Positions 50,600 through 63,600 of a DNA stretch of 64,000 nucleotides are shown here, piece after piece (the stretch's first letter is position 1; the number at the start of each line of letters is the position of its first letter). A program made the position numbers and the translations under genes. The notes beneath the pieces are model-generated. The model ran no database searches and was not told the origin of the DNA. It worked only from the letters and a program-made list of their open reading frames with translations. Source of the DNA: Lates calcarifer (Eukaryota; Chordata; Actinopteri; Centropomidae); assembly GCF_001640805.2 (NCBI RefSeq), contig NC_066852.1, positions 14,224,194 through 14,288,193 on the forward strand. The letters run 5' to 3'.

Positions 50600-52080
50600 G
50601 ACAAAGAACAAACATTTACTTCATCATTTCCCAAAATCCAGAGGCACTGTTGAGCATTACTTATTGACATGTTGATTCAGTTATTGATTCAACTCCCAGT
50701 CACACCAGGCTGAATTAACTGGAGCCCTCTCTGACATTTGAATGACTTTCTCTCCCTTAATTTGTTCCGTCAGTTACTCAGCAGACTGACAGTATGTGCT
50801 AATACTTTTAATGATCTATTAATTCGAATCGTAATCCCTTATTAATACCTTGCGGGAAATTGTTGGATTGCAGTGCTCCATTTCACAAGTACAGATAAAT
50901 AAAGAGAAATAAAATAACATAATGATAAGATAAAGATAAAATAGTGATATAAAGTGATATAAATAGTAATATAACCCAGTCTTCAAAATATAAAGAAATA
51001 TATCCCTTCAAAATGGACACATTGTTAATATTTACAGACATTTAAATAAAAGTCAGTGAAAAATAAATATACTTTAAAACTAAGTAGCCCTCTGTGTAGG
51101 GAAACATACAAGTTGTTTTGTGTCCCTTTTTATAGTCGTTTTATGTCTGCAGTTGTGTTGTGTTCCTGTGTAATTATTTTGTGTCTCTTTGTAGTCTGTT
51201 GTAATATTTCCTTTAATCTACATTGTGAATTACAATTGTGGAATGTGGTCTTTCCAACTGGTAGAAAGGGACACGAGGATGCATCAGTGAAAATTAAGTT
51301 GCTGTTCTCATACCAATACATGTTGATTTGTATGTTACATTTTGTGTTGTGTAGTGAAACATTTGCGATTCATTTTTATTCATCATCATTTACTGAGTAC
51401 AATCATCTTGAAAACTTTTTAATTTGAGAGCATTTATCTGCTTTCTGTCCAAAATAGAAACTGTTCTTGATTCTTAGGAAACGGACTGAACACATTTATG
51501 CCTTCGAGGGCATAAACCTTTTGACCTCTCCTCTAGCGCCTCCCTCTGGACAAACCTCACTACCAAGAAGAGAAAGAAATTAGGCACAATTACCAGAATT
51601 TGTTCTATCCATCTTTTATGGAATTTTATAATATGGTCTGCGAGGCCTGTACGATATCTCCAAAACATTCATCTGTACATCAAGGGAAATGTTTTTTCTC
51701 TTCCAGATGAGGCATTTCTGTACATTTTTCTACACTCATTTAAAAAAAGGAAGAAAGAAAAAAAGAAGCTGTTATAGTCCTTTTTCAGACCTAGACCAAT
51801 CAGTACACCAGCATCTTCCTTGTGTGCACCACACAGTGTTGTACTTAACTTCTCTGAGGTACCTTGTTTACCAGCAGCAGTGTCTGGCAGTAGGCATTTT
51901 ACAGTTCATCAAGTTTCCCAGTATTTCATCCCTATTTACAGATTACAAATATTAAAAGTTTGACAAATACTGGTCCTGGTCAGATGGATAAAATGACGAG
52001 CTAGACACTGTAGAAGTGAACTAACTCCAGAAGATGGCGGTGATGCAGCACCGTGGATGGCAGCTGCTGTTAAATGTCAA
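50600..52080. other. Intergenic region between cfb and chek1
   Basis: Divergent genes. AT-rich. A stretch at 50840-50970 (TACCTTGCGGGAAATTG, then an A/T/G-rich run of GATAAG and AAATA units) looks like the 3' end of a dispersed retroelement. I see no coding exon; open frames at 51056-51427 and 51689-51955 have no family features. Confidence 0.5.
50840..50970. repeat. Probable retroelement 3' end remnant
   Basis: GCGGGAAATTG is followed by GCAGTG and then a low-complexity tail of AAATA, GATAAGATAAAGATAAAATA and GATATAAA units, the layout of a LINE- or SINE-type 3' end in fish. No reverse transcriptase sequence is present. Confidence 0.35.
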
Positions 52081-52095
52081 AGAAGAAGAAAGAAA

Positions 52096-52151
52096 GCGGA
52101 AGTGACGACGGTGTCGGAAGTTATCCCCTGTGAAAACAACAAGGCGCCAAA
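52096..52151. promoter_or_regulatory. chek1 promoter with ETS/CRE-like and E2F-like sites
   Basis: GCGGAAGTGACG at 52096-52107 combines an ETS core (GGAAGTG) with a CRE half-site (TGACG). GCGCCAAA at 52144-52151 is the reverse of the E2F site TTTGGCGC. There is no TATA box. CHEK1 is a known E2F-regulated S/G2 gene, so the E2F motif fits. Confidence 0.5.
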
Positions 52152-52258
52152 TTTGTGCCAAATACACAACTGTTGCTGCCTTAAACGTATTTTTAAAAGT
52201 TCGTCTGAACTTTGCGAGTGAATTTGCAAAACGCTGCTAGCTGAGGAGGACCGTGCAG
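52152..52258 (+). other. Presumed non-coding first exon of chek1
   Basis: The segment ends at a consensus donor (CCGTGCAG followed by GTGAGAT at 52259). The left limit is not visible in the sequence. The next exon carries the ATG. Confidence 0.5.
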
Positions 52259-52474
52259 GTGAGATACGAGTCGACAACAGCTCGGTTTGCACCTCCTGGT
52301 TGTGTTTGTTTGGGTGAATCATGTTAATGACATTTAACAACGTCGTGTTATTGACGGCTTGACAGGTAAAATTGTAGATTAATATTCAGCGAGCAGACGG
52401 TGTTTAGGAGTGACAGTATCTGCCTGAAGTGAAATAACAGATATAAGTAATTATTAGCCTGGAAAATGTATGAG

Positions 52475-52521
<47 letters not shown>
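52475..52521. repeat. (AT)n(TG)n compound microsatellite
   Basis: About eight AT and then about fifteen TG units, ending 25 bases before the acceptor of the first chek1 coding exon. Confidence 0.9.
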
Positions 52522-52523
<2 letters not shown>

Positions 52524-52547
52524 GTGTTTCTGTTTCTGTTTTTTAGC

Positions 52548-55500
52548 ATGGCGGTGCCTTTTGTGCAGGACTGGGACCTTGTTCAGACACTGGGAGAAGG
52601 AGCCTATGGAGAGTATGAATCCTCCTTTATTATTGTCATTTGCAACATTTACTAACTCACTAACGCAGTTCTTCTCCATGTGATAGAGTTGGTATGTTCA
52701 CGTGGTGAGAAAAAACAAAAGGATAGGCTAAAAGAAACTTGAGCAGCTTATTACTGAAGCTTGGACTCTTGGAGAGTTTTAAAGTTGGAACAGCTTTCAC
52801 TTTCAATACATCAAAGTCAAAAGGAGCTACTTGCTAATCTGTGATATGAGTGAGATTAATATGCACAGAGAGAAACGTAAGAGCTCCTCTTCATCTACAG
52901 GTTTTTCTAACACAGCTGATCTCATTTACCTTAAATATCCTAGACTTGTAAAAAATAAAAGAAAAAGTAATAATACTGTTTAAATTTTCAGTTAACAAAG
53001 TTAGCTGCTGACACTCAATCTGTTTTACTAATGTGACAATTTCAACTATTAATTTTGTCTCAGAAAATTTCTTGCCCAGTTAATACAACAGTCATTTTAA
53101 CTTCCCATTTTCCCCTCGTCCTCTGTGATCTAATCCGTCTTGTTTCTTTGGGTTCGTGCTCTCAGAGTGAGGCTCCTGGTGAACAGGCAGACAGAGGAGG
53201 CGGTTGCCGTGAAGGTGATCGACACCTCTCAGGCTAAAGAGTGCGCTGAAAATGTCAAGAAGGAGGTCTGCGTCCATAAGGTAGGTCAGCCACCTTCAGT
53301 GTGTCACTGTGTGCGTGTGTGGCTGAAGTGTGAAAGTATAATAAAGAGTGTTAACCAGGTGCCATGTTTCTAAGCAGTTAAAGCTTTAAGAATTAGATGA
53401 ACTTTTCAAACCAAAATCATGAGGTGTGCACTCATGCTTCATCTGCTACTGTTCAATAGGCGCTCAACCACCCCAACATTGTACGTTTTTTTGGGCACCG
53501 GAAGGAAGGGCCGACTGTGTACCTCTTCCTGGAGTACTGCACAGGAGGGGAGCTGTTCGACCGAATCGGTGAGACAGACGACCGCAACTGCAACACAGGG
53601 CTGATTTCAAAATACCAAAATATGACTTCTTCATTCAGTCTGCAGTGCCAAGTTGATGTATATAAATGGTAAAATGACATAGTGGTAGTGGATAGTTGGT
53701 AGCTGATACATTAGACCAGTCAGTCTTGCTAGAAATGCTGTTTAGTCAGCGGTTATTCATTTCTGTTATTAAAATGTTCTTACTTTCCTCACAGAGCCGG
53801 ATGTGGGGATGGCAGAGAAAGATGCTCATAAATTTTTCCAGCAGCTAATAGCGGCTGTGGTGAGTGAAACAAATCTATATGTTGATACCTCCTGCTCCCT
53901 TTTCTCCTGTTATTAAATTCTCAGTTGCTCTTTTGCAGGAGTACCTCCACAGCGTCGGCATCACCCACAGAGACATAAAACCAGAGAACATTTTGCTGGA
54001 TGACAAAGGTGAGGAAATACAATACATATCAACATGGTGAAGGAATAAAGTTTGGTTTGTATATAGTCTAACCGTCATCTCTTGCTGCTCTTTACCTGTA
54101 GATAACCTGAAGCTGACAGATTTCGGCCTGGCCACCATGTTTCGTTTCAAAGGGCGAGAACGTCTCCTGAGTCGACTCTGTGGGACGCTGCCCTACGTGG
54201 CTCCGGAGCTTCTCAGCCAAACGGAGTTCAAAGCTCAGCCTGCAGATATCTGGGCTTGTGGGATAGTCCTCACTGCCATGCTGGCTGGAGGTAAGATCAC
54301 AAGACCGCTGTGTTTACAGAGGTTGACACAATATCATACACACTTCTGTCCTCCAATACAGTACAATATTTGAATAAAAAAAAGTAAAGCAGTTACTGTT
54401 CTGACAGCACTGACCACTTGTATAGATTTATATGTCGTCTCTCTACATGTATATTTTTAAAAATTACACATGCCAATGCATCTGTTCCTTCTCTTCGCCT
54501 TCAGGCCTCGTAGCAGCAGTTCCGTCTCTCTGCAGTAGGTGTGTTGAAACTTTGTCAATGTCTTTGTGTTGTTTCTGTGTCAGAGTTACCATGGGACCAG
54601 CCCACTGAGAGCTGTCAAGAATATTCAGACTGGTGTCAAAAGAAAACATATCTGCCTCCTTGGAAGAAAATACAACCAACGCCACTTAGTAAGTTTCAGA
54701 TTATATAAATTTAAATAATTTTTTTTGTCCTTTATTTAATTTAGCTTTATTTAATTCACATGCTACGTCCCTCTTCAGGTTTGTTGTCCAAATTACTGTT
54801 GGCCAGTCCAGATGCACGCATCACTATCGCAGACATACAGAAAGACCGCTGGTTTACTCAAGGCAAGTCTCAGTATCAGTATAATAGAATCAGTTCAAAA
54901 TTTAAGTTTTATTGTTCACTGGACTGATTTCTGTCTGTGGTTCTCTGAAGGTGTAAAGCCACCACCCTCACCGGGGTCAGGAGGAAACAAACTTCTTCGA
55001 TCAGATGTGGGACTCAAATCCCGGACCAACAGGTCAGAGCTTTGTGTCCTTCTCATTGTAGCTCAAAGATTTATTATTATTTTGTGCCTGTAATCTTAAC
55101 CCCACGTTCCCCCCTCCACAGTGATGACAGGATGCAGGTTTCCAGCTCTCAGCCTGATTTTGCAGCAGGTGGCTGGGAAGCCATGTTGTTAATCAGTCAG
55201 ACCGACGGTCAAGTCAGCTTCTCCCAGCCGACCAAGCCGGAGCACATGTTGCTGGGTAGTCAGCTCCTGGGCACACCGGGAGCCAGTCAGGTACTTCACA
55301 TGCTCACCACTACATTGATTAGTATGTTGATTTATTATACAATCAACAACATGCACTCTGGAAACAGCCAGTTTTTGATTTTGTCCTTTTATCGCGTTGT
55401 TTTCCTCTGATCTCTATTTAAATGAGTCAAAATTTATATGAAGCAAATTAATATTTTATGAACTCCTTAAAACAACTTAAATTGCTACACTGATGCAAAT

Positions 55501-56775
55501 AATGCTGTCAGTTATTTCATATATTTACTTCCTCTGTTTGTGTAGTCGCCGTGGCAGAGATTAGTGCGGAGAATGACGCGTTTCTTCACCGCCGTGAATG
55601 CTGACGCTTCGTTATCTGCCCTGAAAGACGCCTGTGACAGCCTGGCACTTGGCTACAAAGTCACCTGCACCAAACAGGTACATCTCTACTCAAGCAGGTT
55701 AAACACATTCTTTGACACTGATGAGTAAAGAAAACCACACAGCCAGGCTACCTGTTTCAGCTGGAACCAGGATTAACACACAAGACTCCTGCAGCTGTCA
55801 CTGAACAAAATACACTTTAGTTTAATGCACCTCTCTCTGCGTTTCAGTTGACGGTGAGCACGCTGGACAAGCGCAATAACAAACTCATCTTCAAGGTCCA
55901 TTTGCTAGAGATGAATCAGAGAGTGCTGCTGGACTTCAGACTGTCTAAGGTGGGTTTTAGCATTTCAAATTGTGTAGTGTTTCTAATGAATAATCTATTG
56001 ATGAGACAATAGTGTAAGGAGCACCAACACCTGAGATGGTCACTGTCTGTGCAGTTTGTTACAAAGTTTGTTTGTAACAAACAGAAAAGAAAACAATGGA
56101 AGAAACCTCAGGATTTTGGGAAATTTTACCCAGCACCAACAAAACAAATGCACAGCAGAGGTGCACCTGTTTATTTTTTTTTTAGCTAATATCCACTACA
56201 CCCCCACCCGCAAATCTAGGTAGAGAACATGTTGCAGCTTTCAGCTGTTTTTTTATAATAGTGGAGGTTTTCAAACTGGATGTGACACAGCTCATGGAGG
56301 GAATTATTTGTCTCAATTTCATCTTAGGTGGCCCCACAGTTGTAGACAAAATGACTTTACCAAAGGGCCAGAGGAGATAAAATGGCAAACAATGGATATT
56401 AGCTCCTATAGAAATAACTTTCATTTTGATTTTCCCCTGTGGGTCCATTAAGAACTGAAGATGCAGTCACCAAAATTGTCCAATTAATGATTTACCTTTC
56501 ACTCCATATAAACTTCATGTTTACACCTCTGGTTGTAAAACGTTTTAATTTGAAGACACAACAATGCCAGAACTGAAAGGCATCACCTAATGAGGCGATC
56601 TAAGAGTAGATTTAGCTCATTGTGTGAGAGTGTGTTTTCAGTGGGAGAGGTGCTGACGTGTGTCTGTGTGTCTGTCCAGGGGGACGGTCTGGAGTTTAAA
56701 CGTCTGTTTGTGAAGATAAAACAGAAGCTTGGTGACATCATCAGCACTCAGAAAATGTTACTTCCCATCACATGA
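52548..56775 (+). CDS. chek1: Serine/threonine-protein kinase Chk1
   Basis: Thirteen coding exons (52548-52612, 53166-53280, 53460-53568, 53795-53859, 53939-54008, 54102-54290, 54584-54688, 54779-54862, 54951-55032, 55122-55290, 55546-55677, 55848-55949, 56680-56775) encode 460 residues (human 476). The kinase domain spans about 9-265: GEGAYGEV loop, Lys38 in [13 protein letters not shown] with Asp130, DFG at 148-150, [10 protein letters not shown] and [17 protein letters not shown]. The regulatory linker contains SQ sites (SSSQPD, SFSQP and GSQLLGTPG) for ATR. The C-terminal KA1-like part has [22 protein letters not shown] and [20 protein letters not shown]. Nuclear kinase of the DNA-damage and replication checkpoint; it phosphorylates CDC25. 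The intron after 54862 has a GC donor (GCAAGT). Phases agree throughout. Confidence 0.97.
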
Positions 56776-56970
56776 GCAGCCTCGCAGATCCTGGTACCGA
56801 CAAACAAACTGCCATGGACGTTGAAGAGAAACATCTATCCACCCATTACTGTATCTAGACCAGTTATCCTTTAAGTGTCGTGGGTGGGGGTGCTGGGGGG
56901 CTGGGGCCTTGGAGAGAAACACCTGTACATATTTTTTATTTCTTGTTTTCATGAACTTCTGTCATGGCAG

Positions 56971-56976
56971 AATAAA
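56971..56976 (+). terminator. Poly(A) signal of chek1
   Basis: AATAAA 195 bases after the chek1 stop; another AATAAA lies at about 57156. Confidence 0.7.
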
Positions 56977-56999
56977 TTAAGTGTTAGATGTCAGGAGGG

Positions 57000-57619
57000 A
57001 GGACATCTTTAAAAACAGCCAGTTCTCCCTTGTTTAAAGAGACAGTAATGACGTTTAGTGTTTAACAAGGTCCAAACCTTTATGTGTCCTCGCTCTGCCT
57101 TTAAGAAGACTGGTTTGTTCTGATTATGTTTGACATGATACAGTCCAAAGTTGTGAATAAATTATTAAAAGACCGACATTGTACACTTAAGGTTCTGCCA
57201 GAAATGATAAATGCACACAATGAGGATGACCACTGATGAAGAAAAACATAACTTTAGGGTTGGATACATGATGAGCCAGTGCCCATGCAAATATGAAAAC
57301 CTCTTTGTGTCAAGCTGTAAGATACAGAAATGAGCGGCTGTTCAATCCCTGGTGATAACCTGCTGAAACAAAAACATTTTCCTTGTTTAAAAAAAAACAC
57401 ACTCCTGTTGGCTGAGCAGTAAACATACACATCATTTAATGTAGAAATGCTTCAGATAATGGTATGACCAAGATTTGTGGTGAAAGGTATGAGAACACCT
57501 TGTAACTGTTATTGTTGCTGATATGAGATCTAAGCCACAGGCTACACATGCAAACTAAGTGACTACAAAAGTATTAATTCCAGGTGAAGTTACAGCTGAA
57601 GGAGTCTGTGATAACATGA
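57000..57619. other. Convergent 3' region between chek1 and the VSIG10L2-like gene
   Basis: Presumably the 3' UTRs of both genes. No coding sequence or repeat recognised. Confidence 0.5.
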
Positions 57620-60600
57620 CTACGAGCCTGTGGCCTTGACGGTGATGGTGACGCTGACAGGCTCGTTGTCGTCTCCAGGGGGGGGTGCTTGGCTGGTGGT
57701 GGGGGTGGCACTGAGGGGTGGTGAGGTGGTGAGGGGTGAAGCTGCCCGGGGTAAAGCCATGGTTGGACCTGAAAAAGACCAGCATCAGGAAGAGGACCGA
57801 TAAGACCAGTAACTCCACTGATAGTTGAAACAGGCTTCTCAAAATCTGGTGAGCTGACTTCTGTGCATTCTTTCAGCAGCTTCCACAAGACTTAAAATAC
57901 TTGAAAACAAAAGTACACGCCTTCAGCTGTTACTTATTTTGCCTGATGTTTTTCTTAGGATTGTGGGCATATACAGACTGGTTGGTTGACATCACCCTTA
58001 CACCTTGTTTCCATGCAGCATCTTTGAGGTAAGGTGGAATATTACACTATTAATGATGTAGGCACGTTTGGTGGCCCTTGGTGATGGTGTGTTCTACCAC
58101 AGCTTTACCCAACATCAACTTGAGTGGAAGTCTAATCAACCAGAACTGGAAGCACCTGGGTTGTTGTACAGAGCGTTTGAGTGTAACACATTTATTCATC
58201 ACATCACCTCAGCTATTTGTAACTTCACCTAACACTTCACATCTGGAAAAAAAAAAAGTTATTTCTTATTACTTTCTCACCAAAGTAACATCTGTTTTCA
58301 AAATTAACTTGCAATATATTTAGTCAGTTTTAGTCAGCTGACTTTTAAATGTATTAATATTAATACTGTATAAAAAGGCCTTTTGGGAAATATTGGAAAT
58401 TCTCCATTTTGTCTCAGCCAGCTAGAGGGGCATGTCAGTGTGCGTTTGACTGACTTGATCTGCTCTGGTAGGGGGATGAGGGAAACATTAATTTAAAGAC
58501 TACAAAAAGTCCTAAAATGTTTATGTCCAAATGAGTGTGGGATTCCTGACATTTATATGAACATGTGTTTGATGTGGGTTCATCTTACCTGGGCTGGATG
58601 ATCCTCCAATCTCCTCTATTCCTCCCTCTGACCCGCCCACCACTTCATCCTCTGGAAAGTTGATGTTTTCCCTCGACTGGCTGTGCTGCCTGGACACACC
58701 AAAACATGAAACACTTCTAACAGCATGTCTGTGCACAATGTGTTGTCAGTGTCATTAGGAACTGCAGGTTTTTCTTATTGTTGTTGCATACATAGAGAGA
58801 TACTCACAAGCCAAACAGCATGTCATGTAGTCCTGTGGGGAAAAAAAAACAGAACATTAACGCCGCAGTGGTGCAGATGCTTCATTATAGAAGTCATTAG
58901 GATGTTGGTGATTGTGTGTGGGACTCACGAGGATTGTTGTTGCGGTTGCGGATTATGTACACGAGCAGCAGCGCCGTGAGGATGGCTGCAAAGAGCATCC
59001 CGCCTATAGCTGCTCCAATCACAGCAGGGTACATGTTGGAGCGTGGTTCCGCTGCAACACATCACAGTTACACATTGCAAAACAGTACACCTCTGACAAA
59101 ACACACTGTTTATTTTTTCACATCATATGTCATCCCCCTCAAGTGGTTCTCAACCCCTGTCTGTGTTGTCCTTGTAGCATGAAATTCACAATTGTTTGGA
59201 AACGTTACGCTGCCTGTGAGAGAAAATAAGTTTGAATGACAAAAATCATAAACTTAAAGCAAAACTACATAATTTTTAAAAGAAGGAAAAACACATTTTT
59301 CCTTTCACAAATAAAAGTTTGATTTGTAGGCAATATAACCCACCCTTGTTCTGTTTTATACACTCTGTGGTTTTGATGCTACAGCCTTACTAGGTCTGGT
59401 ATGACCAGTAGCTTTTGGTGGCTAATGTTAATTAACATTACTGAGTCAGAGCACTGACTTTTCTTGCGGTACTAACAGTTAAATTATCTATCTATATTAT
59501 TAATTGTCACCTTTGACTACAGTGGCAGCTGTCCAGCAAAAGTTACATAGGCTTGCTTTAAACCTCCTTTAAAACACTATGTTTACTGATACATTGACAG
59601 TACAGGGGTTGAAAACCACCGGCTTATCCTACCCTGACACCTGACCTGCAAGCCTTTCTATACCCTAAACAATCACCTGGCTCGGTTTGATCAAACTGTT
59701 CTATACATGGTACAATTAACACAAAGGATTTGCAAGAACAAGTAGCACACAGGGTCAGTTCGAGGAAAGGTAAGGAAGGAGGTAAAGAGGAAGTGAGGAG
59801 CAGTGAGGTGTGTATAATTGTATGTGTTTCTTGTTTGTGTATGAGTCTTTCACCTAAGTGGATAACACAAAAAGAAAAACAAAAATGTTAGACTGTCATC
59901 AAAGTTACTGTAACAGCAATCAGAGCAAGATACCAGCATCAACAGTGTTTGAATGATCACCTAACTCACCAGCCACCTTTCCAAATGTCACATTATTATT
60001 TGTTTCTCTTGACTTTGCCCATTTTTATCACCTGTTTGTTAAGACATCCCTAACTCAAGTCCCTGTCTTCACTCAGTTCCCTGGCAGAAATCTGACCACA
60101 CTTTCCTCACTCTGTTTACATACTATACCTGGAGTCTTTGCTGCAGAGGGGTGTCCAATGGTGCGGTGGTTGACGGGTGTGATGCGGAACTGGTAGGTAA
60201 AGGTCGGCGTCAGCCTCCCTACTGTATGGCTCCTGACCTCTGGGTCCTGGATGAAGTTACGGTACCATACTGGTGGAGCAATCCTCTCCTCCGTCTCCTC
60301 CTTTGAATCATTGCTGCTGCCTCTCCTTCCTGGTTTCTCTGACACCCATCTGTGCTCCAAGACGAAACCCGTCCAACCTCTTTGTTCCTCAGTGTGTACC
60401 TGCCACTCCAGCTCCACCTCGTTACGCTTACGGCTGTTGTACGTCACCTTGATCAGGGTCGCATTGGGTGGCATGGGGTACCCTGATAAAGAGCAAAAAC
60501 ACAACCAAATGGAAATATGCACTTCTGCTCAGTTGGTTGTGCTCTTTGGTCCAGACTGTAACACAATCTATCTACCAGTACCCCCACAGGTCACTGATTA

Positions 60601-63600
60601 ACATGTTATATCCAGATTTTGGTTTTGGTTGCCAATCTACCTGTCTGTTGTCCCTGGTTTCTAGTCTTAATGCTAAGCTAAGCTAATCAGCTGCTGTCAA
60701 ACTCTTTCTTTGAAAAGCTTTGGCAGTATGACAGCAGATACAACTAAAAAAAAAAAAAGTTAACAATATCTTACTCTTGACCACTAAAGTGACATTGATT
60801 TCAGTTCCTCCCACTGCGTTGGAAGTGGTGCACCTGTACTCGCCACTGTCTTGAGCCTCATCTGTGTCTCTCACAGTCAGGTTGGCCCATGCAGATGTTC
60901 GCAGCAACATGTACTTGGAGGTGTCTTTGACGTCCACACCCTGGTTGTTGAACCAGGTGATTTCACTGACGGGAAGATAGTTGGCTCTCAGGTTGCAGTC
61001 GAGCTGGACATCACTCCCCTCGTACACAGACACAACTCTGCGCTGTGTCAGCAGCACAGGGGCCTCTACGGGTGACAAGTGAATGTATAGGTGAATTAAT
61101 TAACAAATCATATCTGCTATTTAATGTAAGTTGTTTCTGACAATGTGCACAGACCCAGTGTGAGCCTGCAGGTCTTGGTCTGGACCAGAAGTGGATGTTT
61201 AGCGTGGCAGGTGTAGGGCTTCCCACTGCGCGCAGTGCCATAGCGAAGGATCAAGATGTTGGAGTTTTCCTGCCCTCCTTCACCCTGGCCACCCGGGCCC
61301 TCCCACCACACCAAGGCTTTTGGGGCCCCTCCATCCCAGGAGCAGGACAGCATCAGATACTGCTTGCTGTTAGTTACATAGGCAAAACACACTGGCTCTG
61401 CAGGGGGAACATCTGGTGTAGGAGAGGAGGTTGGAGAGAGGTTTGGATAAGCAGTGAGCATTCAAAAGATATCCAGATAGATATAAGACGTCGGATCAAT
61501 GGCATATCAAACTGATCACCTGCTATTTTGCAGTTTAAATGTTCTCCAGCTCCAGGTGTTTAAGTATTTTACATTGTAGCAAACCATACATAGGACCACA
61601 TCCTCAGTTTTAGGCTATTTATTAAAAAAGTGAACCCAGTTAACAAAATGTTTAACATGTCCTTGGAGAACACTTGGCTCTAAAAGTCTAGACACTGTGC
61701 CATATTGTCAAATAACTGCTTCTATTCCTCTTTGTGTGTCTTACATGTGCGTGTGCTGCACTGTGTTGGCTGTCTAAGCGCCGGGTGGGAGCCCAAGCAT
61801 GTAAACAAGCTGTTGTTGGGAGTCAGGCCTTCAGATGGCAGCAAGATGGCAGTGTCGGTCAGTGAATTTGCTTGCTGCCCTGTGTCGACGACCTCTTGCC
61901 CCGCTTGTGTCAGGTCTCCGGTCCAGTGGAGGGAGGCGGTGGGAAATCCACCAGGCCAGGAGCAGAGCAGTCTCAGAGAGGTGTGATTCAGAGCCGGCTG
62001 CACCGAACAGGAAGGGGAGCCATCAGGTGGGTCTGTGGGAAAAAGAGATACAGCATAACGAGGCAGTGATGTGCAGTGGGGGTTAGCTAAGGTCATGAGA
62101 GTCCAAGAAAGTACCTGTGGTGCTACAATTTTTAGGATATTACCAGCATTATAGAAGAATAATATGATTTTCATCAGATAGGTTTTTGAAATGTCAAGTC
62201 AGTACTAGAGAGCCCGTCTTTTCTAATGTTACAGATGTCATATAAAAGGGCAATGCTCTCTATTTCACTTAGATGATTCTGTTTTCTGTTTCAGATCAGA
62301 TACATGATCCGAGTCACTGGCAGAACAGCAGAAACTCTAACAAAACCAAACAGGAGAGTTTAATGACAAGCACCGGCCTTCTAGCCAACCAACGCTTGCC
62401 ATGGCTGTGATGTCACAGTGAGGTACCTGCCAGAGAGTCCCATCAACTTCCCAGACGGCCCGAACAGGAGAATAGGTCTGCAGCACTTCCACACTCTGCT
62501 GTGTGTTTGTGGGTGTGTTTTTAGGTGTGTTTGAGGCTTGAAATAGGAGAATTGATGTACTGAATGGAGAAAGAATGTTTAAAATAGAAACACAGAGGAA
62601 ATGAGGGAGTTTTCTGGGTAACACTGAAAACAGGAGAGGTGTAATAGAAAGGGAAATGATCAGGCAGATTTTCTGTTAATGTAGATTAAAAAAAAAAAAC
62701 AAAGGTAATAGAGAGTCTGGATTTGTGTTCTCTTAGTCTTGTACTATAAATGCCAATTTGCATTACCAAGACAGAGGAACACAGGTTGGGGCTGAGACAA
62801 AAAGTAAGCAGAGGAGTAGAAGGACGGATAGTATGGTCCGAGGTCAGAGATCTCACTCACAGTAGACAGTAAGGCTGATGGTTTTTTTGGAGCGGGTGTT
62901 GAGGTAGGTGTTCTGTGCCAAGCAGGCGTAGTCGCCAGTGTGCATTCGGAGGATCTTGGTGATGGTGAACTGCGGTCCACTGTAGACCTGGGAGTTGTTG
63001 TAGAACCAGACGTACTGACTTGCTGGGTTGGACTGGGCTTGACAGAGTAAAGAAACAGTCTCTCTCTCTAGGGCTGAATATCCCCGCTCTGTCATACTGT
63101 ACGGAGTCACGTCTATCTGAGGGATGTCCGGGCCGACTGAGGGGAAAGGATATGAACACTCTCAAGTCTGGGCGTGGACATGTTACGTACACAGGTGAGC
63201 AACCTCATGTTATTCTGTTAAGAAGTAAAGTCCATTTCTGCATTGCAACAGTTCATCGTTTGTAGTCGTACTGGCGACCTGGCAAATTAAATCCAACATT
63301 CACTCTCTTTTTGCCCTGTTTTTGGTCTCCACCCACTCCTAATAGTAATGATCTGGCTCTTGAGCTGCTAAATGCTCCACTATGTTCACCGGCTTACCCC
63401 CAAACCACCCAAAAATACTCACAGATAGTGTCCAGCCATAACCGGTTAGAGCTCTCACTGTTGACGGCGTTGCTGGCCACACAGCGGTACCAGCCGGTGT
63501 GGTTGCGGTTGACGTTGGTCACATTGATCACACTGGAGTCGCCCTGTGCAATGGTCGAAATGTTGCCTGTTCGTGTTTCATGTTGCCATACATACTGGAC

